Below, in pieces: positions 31,721 through 34,571 of a stretch of DNA of 34,571 bases. The number at the start of each line of letters is the position of its first letter. Within the stretch, counting starts at the first letter, position 1. Both the position numbers and the translations under genes were made by a program. The stretch is from Streptomyces cavernae (GTDB lineage Bacteria; Actinomycetota; Actinomycetes; Streptomycetales; Streptomycetaceae). Below the pieces are notes generated by a model, which was not told the DNA's origin, made no database searches, and worked only from the letters and a program-made list of their open reading frames with translations. The DNA lies in contig NZ_RPDJ01000061.1 of the NCBI RefSeq assembly GCF_004023625.1, positions 1 through 34,571 on the forward strand, read 5' to 3'.

Positions 31721-32043
31721 CCTTCCGGCCGGATGCGGGCGCGCTTGGGACGGACCGCCGACAGGTCCACGACCGCATCGCCGGTGGCGACTTTGCGGGC
31801 GGCGGCGTTCTCGGCCTTGGTGGCGATCAGGTCGGCCGGGGTGCACTCGAAGAGGTCGCAGAGCGCGGCCAACACCGGCAGCGACAACCGCTCCGGAGTG
31901 CCGGTGACCAGGCGGTGGACCTGGGAGAGCGAGAGGTTGATGCCGCGCTCGGCGAGCGGCGGGGCGAGCTCACTGGTGGTGAACATCCCGGCTGCGGCCA
32001 TCCGTTCGCGCAGCCGCCACTGGTAGCTGACCTGCCGTTTCAT
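31717..32043 (-). CDS. Small XRE-like helix-turn-helix regulator, middle gene of the trio
   Basis: 108 residues, ATG 32043. It overlaps the recombinase stop upstream and the zinc-ribbon gene downstream by 4-nt ATGA junctions, so all three are translationally coupled. The helix-turn-helix spans about residues 15-75: ELAPPLAERGINLSLSQVHR, then LVTGTPERLSLPVLAALCDL, then FECTPADLI. This is a Cro/C1 type that normally recognises short palindromes. The tail is Arg-rich (VRPKRARIRPEG). Its likely operators are the two 15-bp palindromes at the 5' end of the operon. It may regulate the recombinases or act as a directionality factor. Confidence 0.85.
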   Translation of the reverse strand: MKRQVSYQWRLRERMAAAGMFTTSELAPPLAERGINLSLSQVHRLVTGTPERLSLPVLAALCDLFECTPADLIATKAENAAARKVATGDAVVDLSAVRPKRARIRPEG

Positions 32044-33173
32044 CAGGCCCTCCTCGCGGGCTTGAGCGCCGCCTCGACGGTGGCGTCCAGCGCCCGCCGC
32101 AGGGTGCGGGTGCGGAAGTCGGAGGACACGCAGGTGTAGATGGAAGTGGTGCTCGCATGGTCGTGGCCGGCTTGCTGCTGGACAAATAGGGCGTCCCAGC
32201 CGTCTTCGATGAGATGTGTGACGTACGACCTTCGCAGCGAGTGGAAGTCCAGGACCGGGTCCAGGCTGAGGTCGTCGCGGTAGGCGGCGAAGCGGGAGTC
32301 CAGCCGTTGCAGGCCGACGCGTCGGCCGCGTTCGGATGGCCATAGGGCGGGCCCGTCCGCGTGCCGCATCGCGGGCCTCACCTCGCTCGTCCACTGGTCG
32401 AGGATCTCGGCCGACCACTCCCACACCGTCAGCACGCTGCGGCGCTTCGGGGGCGAGCCTTTTTTCGCCTTGCCGTGGCGCACGTAGCAGACCCCGAACT
32501 CGCCGAACTCCGGCCCCTCGGGGTTGCGGCCGAAGTCGGCGACGTCCAGCATCCTCGTCTCGTTGCGCCGCAGCCCGAAGGCGTACGCGGTCTTGAAGAG
32601 CATCGCGTCGCGGAAGGCGGGCAGCCAGCCCTTGCGGCCGCGTCCGCGGACCCGGCTCACCTCGTCGTCGGCGTGGTCGAAGAACGCCTGCAACTCGTCC
32701 CGGGTGAAGGCCCGTTTCGGCGTCTCGGCCTCGCACTCCTGCATGTGCACGGCGGTGTTCCACTCGTGACACACCTGGATCGGATGGGTGCCGAAGCGCC
32801 GCTCGCACTCGGCCGCCCAGCCGTAGGCCGGGTCAGTGGCGTAGTCGCAGAACAGCCGTACCGCCTCCTGGTAGCCGCGCAGCGTCGAGCGGACGCAGCC
32901 GCGGACCGCCCGCAGGTCGCCGAACCACTCGTCCGCCAGCGTCGAGGACCAGGTCCACGGGAAGGCGTCCGCGTGGGAGGCGAACGCCCGCACCTTTCGC
33001 TCCCGGCCGTTGATGGTCGATAGTGCGAGGTTCCGGGCCAGCTGCTGGTTGCGCCAGCCGTCCAGCATCGCCTCGAAGACCTGTTCTTCCGGCCGCAGCA
33101 GCGGCACCCCGTCGGCCAGGTGTAGCCGCGCGGCCCCCGGTGATGTCCCGTCCTTGCCCGCCAAAACCGTCAC
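32043..33173 (-). CDS. Complete tyrosine recombinase, first gene of the trio
   Basis: The catalytic set is complete: Arg in AYAFGLRRNETRMLDVAD, Lys-rich hairpin HGKAKKGSPPKRR, His and Arg in DFHSLRRSYVTHL, His in QQQAGHDHASTTSIY and the Tyr nucleophile ending that motif (Arg202, His311, Arg314, His337, Tyr346 from GTG 33173). The N-terminal core-binding domain runs from about EQVFEAMLDGWRNQQLARNL. The start is uncertain. GTG 33173 follows the last operator-like palindrome and gives 376 residues. Longer options are ATG 33245 and GTG 33305 (420 residues, GAAGGG upstream). I prefer 33173 because upstream residues look non-conserved, though GGAG sits too close to it. This should integrate or excise an element with the two downstream proteins. 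Confidence 0.85.
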   Translation of the reverse strand: MTVLAGKDGTSPGAARLHLADGVPLLRPEEQVFEAMLDGWRNQQLARNLALSTINGRERKVRAFASHADAFPWTWSSTLADEWFGDLRAVRGCVRSTLRGYQEAVRLFCDYATDPAYGWAAECERRFGTHPIQVCHEWNTAVHMQECEAETPKRAFTRDELQAFFDHADDEVSRVRGRGRKGWLPAFRDAMLFKTAYAFGLRRNETRMLDVADFGRNPEGPEFGEFGVCYVRHGKAKKGSPPKRRSVLTVWEWSAEILDQWTSEVRPAMRHADGPALWPSERGRRVGLQRLDSRFAAYRDDLSLDPVLDFHSLRRSYVTHLIEDGWDALFVQQQAGHDHASTTSIYTCVSSDFRTRTLRRALDATVEAALKPARRA

Positions 33174-33183
33174 GCTCCGTAGA

Positions 33184-33395
33184 TCGCATCCGGCGCGAGA
33201 ATCTCGCATCAGATGCGAAGGGGGGCGGAACAGCAGGTCAGCCATCCGATCGAGTGAAGCGCAAGGACACAAGCCCGGTCTGTCGGCTACCGTCTCGACA
33301 GACACACGGCGGGCCCTTCACCCGCTGATCAGCGGCTTTCCGATGCCCGCTCGGCCAGCGCGACGCAGGATGCGTCCAGTTCGCATCAGATGCGA
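33184..33395. promoter_or_regulatory. Paired 15-bp palindromes upstream of the recombinase trio
   Basis: TCGCATCAGATGCGA occurs at 33204-33218 and again, identically, at 33381-33395. It has perfect 7-bp arms around a central A. An extra half-site TCGCATC is at 33184-33190. The spacing is 177 bp. They are candidate operators for the trio's HTH protein, or recombinase core sites. The interval 33396-33536 shows no gene. Confidence 0.6.
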
Positions 33396-33536
33396 TTCGC
33401 GCCGGTTCCGAGGTAAGCCCAAAAGGGGCCACGTGAGGATCTTGAAGGCGCATCAGGGGTGCGTAGCCCGTCCGTAGGGTCTCGGCGCTAGCGCTGACCT
33501 GGGAGGACTTCGCGAACAGATTGACGTTGCGTGACG

Positions 33537-33875
33537 TCAGTGCGTCGTACCCGTCGGTACGGCTCGTTGGCCCGATGTCTTGACGTCACCGTACTGGCGA
33601 TGACGACGGCGGTATGCGCGGTCTCGGCAGCGCGCGGAACAGTACCTTGCGTCCCGGCGGCGGGACCCGGCTGCGTAGGTCATGCGTCCGCACACGGGGC
33701 ACGTCAGCCGCCTCAGCAGGCGCTTGTCGTCGGTGGCCACGGCCTTCAGGAACAGTCGGCCGAGCGCACCGAGCCGCTCGGTGACCTGCCGGTCCCTGTA
33801 CGCCTGGGCACGGCAGGCCGGACCGCAGTACAGGCGCCGCCGTGTCGCCCCCTTGGGGAGCACGGCGCCGCACAC
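33537..33875 (-). CDS. Small zinc-ribbon protein
   Basis: About 112 residues from GTG 33875. It contains two tandem treble-clef-like motifs: first VCGAVLPKGATRRRLYCGPACRAQ, truncated here to its core CG...YCGPAC, and then CPVCG...RYCSARCRDRAY. The second has full CxxC...CxxxC ligands. The first lacks a Cys two residues before its CG (SYVCG where CxxCG is expected) if the frame is extended upstream, where it reads on without a good start. The true N-terminus may therefore lie further up or have been lost. The highly basic helices (DRAYRRRHRQ) suggest nucleic-acid binding. It is 29 bp from the ketopantoate-reductase-like gene on the same strand. Function unknown. Confidence 0.6.
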   Translation of the reverse strand: MCGAVLPKGATRRRLYCGPACRAQAYRDRQVTERLGALGRLFLKAVATDDKRLLRRLTCPVCGRMTYAAGSRRRDARYCSARCRDRAYRRRHRQYGDVKTSGQRAVPTGTTH

Positions 33876-33904
33876 GTAGCTGAGGAGCCACTGCCGCCGA
33901 TGGC

Positions 33905-34571
33905 CTACCGGACCTTCGCATGGGCACGCGTCTGTTCTGCCAGCCGCCCTAGTTCGGCCGCCGTCGCAGGGGAGACGTCGCTGAGCCCGCTGTGTACGGC
34001 CGTTGGGCTGCGCAGGAAGCGCCGCAGCAGGGCCACGAGCAGCCCTTCCGGCAGGGTCTGCAGTGCGACGAACGCGCGGGGGACCGGCGGGGTCGGCAGG
34101 GCGGCCAGGTTCTGCCGCATGAGGTGGAGCATGCCGCCGACCGCGTCGGGATCGTCGGCCAGCGCTACCGGGCCGCCCGCCGCGTGCACCGCCTGCCCGA
34201 GGGGTACCTCGAACGCGGCGTGTGTCTTGAGCCAGGCATCCATCCGCGGCTCGGCCTTGGCTTTGATCCCGGCGGTGCGGAACTCCCGGACGATCCGTTC
34301 CAGGCGCGGGGTGGTCCGGCCGTCGGGTTCGCCGATCGGCATCGGGACCCGGCTGGTCATGAAGTTGGTCGCGCGGTAGCGGACTACGTCGCCGTCCATC
34401 GTGCCGCCCAGTGCCGGGAAGCCGAGCAGTACTCGCTCGTGGCCGATCGCCGCGCCCAGCGGCTCCGCGCCGGCCGCCCAGTTGTGCAGGAACAGCACGT
34501 CGCCTTCGAGGCCGGCGAGTGACTCCAGCACCGCGTCGACTTGATGGGTGCGGACAAGGACGGCGGTCAGG
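33905..34571 (-). CDS. Ketopantoate reductase (PanE/ApbA)-like protein, 5' part outside the window
   Basis: Open to the right edge and therefore partial. Visible residues include LVRTHQVDAVLESLAGLEGD, VLFLHNWAAGAEPL and GHERVLLGFPALGGTMDGD. This is the end of the Rossmann domain plus the C-terminal helical domain (GIKAKAEPRMDAWLKTHAAF and later helices) of the ApbA/PanE family. The lysine/asparagine-type catalytic segment of E. coli PanE is not identical here, and the NADPH-binding Gly-rich start lies beyond the edge. It may be a PanE-like reductase of other 2-keto acids rather than the pantothenate enzyme. It ends in a basic tail. Confidence 0.75.
   Translation of the reverse strand, partial: LTAVLVRTHQVDAVLESLAGLEGDVLFLHNWAAGAEPLGAAIGHERVLLGFPALGGTMDGDVVRYRATNFMTSRVPMPIGEPDGRTTPRLERIVREFRTAGIKAKAEPRMDAWLKTHAAFEVPLGQAVHAAGGPVALADDPDAVGGMLHLMRQNLAALPTPPVPRAFVALQTLPEGLLVALLRRFLRSPTAVHSGLSDVSPATAAELGRLAEQTRAHAKVR

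Overview
The window is very GC-rich, has strongly biased third codon positions and many GTG starts, and carries Streptomyces-type families: LAL regulators, a killer-toxin-like crystallin, DUF1684, bldA-type TTA codons. It is almost certainly from a Streptomyces or close relative. Dense IS remnants, two recombinase systems and a defence-like operon mark it as accessory DNA, such as a chromosome arm, genomic island or linear plasmid.

Layout. 1-1000 holds fragments of at least three transposable elements, including an IS5-type left end. 1438-2325 is an unknown membrane-anchored protein. 2344-3914 is an IS5-family element with a frameshifted transposase and a coupled winged-helix accessory ORF. 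4012-4794 is an unknown protein with a clear promoter just outside the IS. 5036-6550 is a secreted protease with a LysM domain, a Gly-rich repeat linker and a trypsin-like domain. 6789-11057 is a module bounded by a 91-bp direct repeat. It carries a three-gene, translationally overlapped operon that I read as an ABC-three-component (ABC-3C) conflict system: a restriction-endonuclease-fold protein, a middle component 2 protein and an SMC/Rad50-like ATPase with a zinc-hook-like CPFC. The right repeat overlaps the start of a frameshifted, truncated tyrosine recombinase.

12168-18354 is a metabolic or redox cluster. On the minus strand are a thioredoxin, a DHA2-type exporter and a CPYC flavoprotein disulfide reductase. 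Divergent to these are an XRE-cupin regulator, a His-rich methyltransferase, a DUF1684 protein and an NTF2-like protein. The reductase, methyltransferase and exporter together resemble self-protection systems for dithiol/disulfide metabolites, but that is inference. 18603-19660 is a decayed IS256-family element. 19782-25924 is a divergent pair of giant LAL regulators, each with a TTA codon. They are followed by a secreted beta/gamma-crystallin (killer-toxin-like) protein, a transposase remnant and a secreted GH76 mannanase.

29352-30185 is an LLM-class flavin oxidoreductase. 30254-33173 is a three-gene recombinase operon joined by ATGA overlaps: a complete tyrosine recombinase, a small HTH regulator and a 12-cysteine, zinc-ribbon-headed divergent recombinase. 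Two identical 15-bp palindromes lie at its 5' end. The right edge has a small zinc-ribbon protein and the C-terminal part of a ketopantoate-reductase-like gene that runs off the window.
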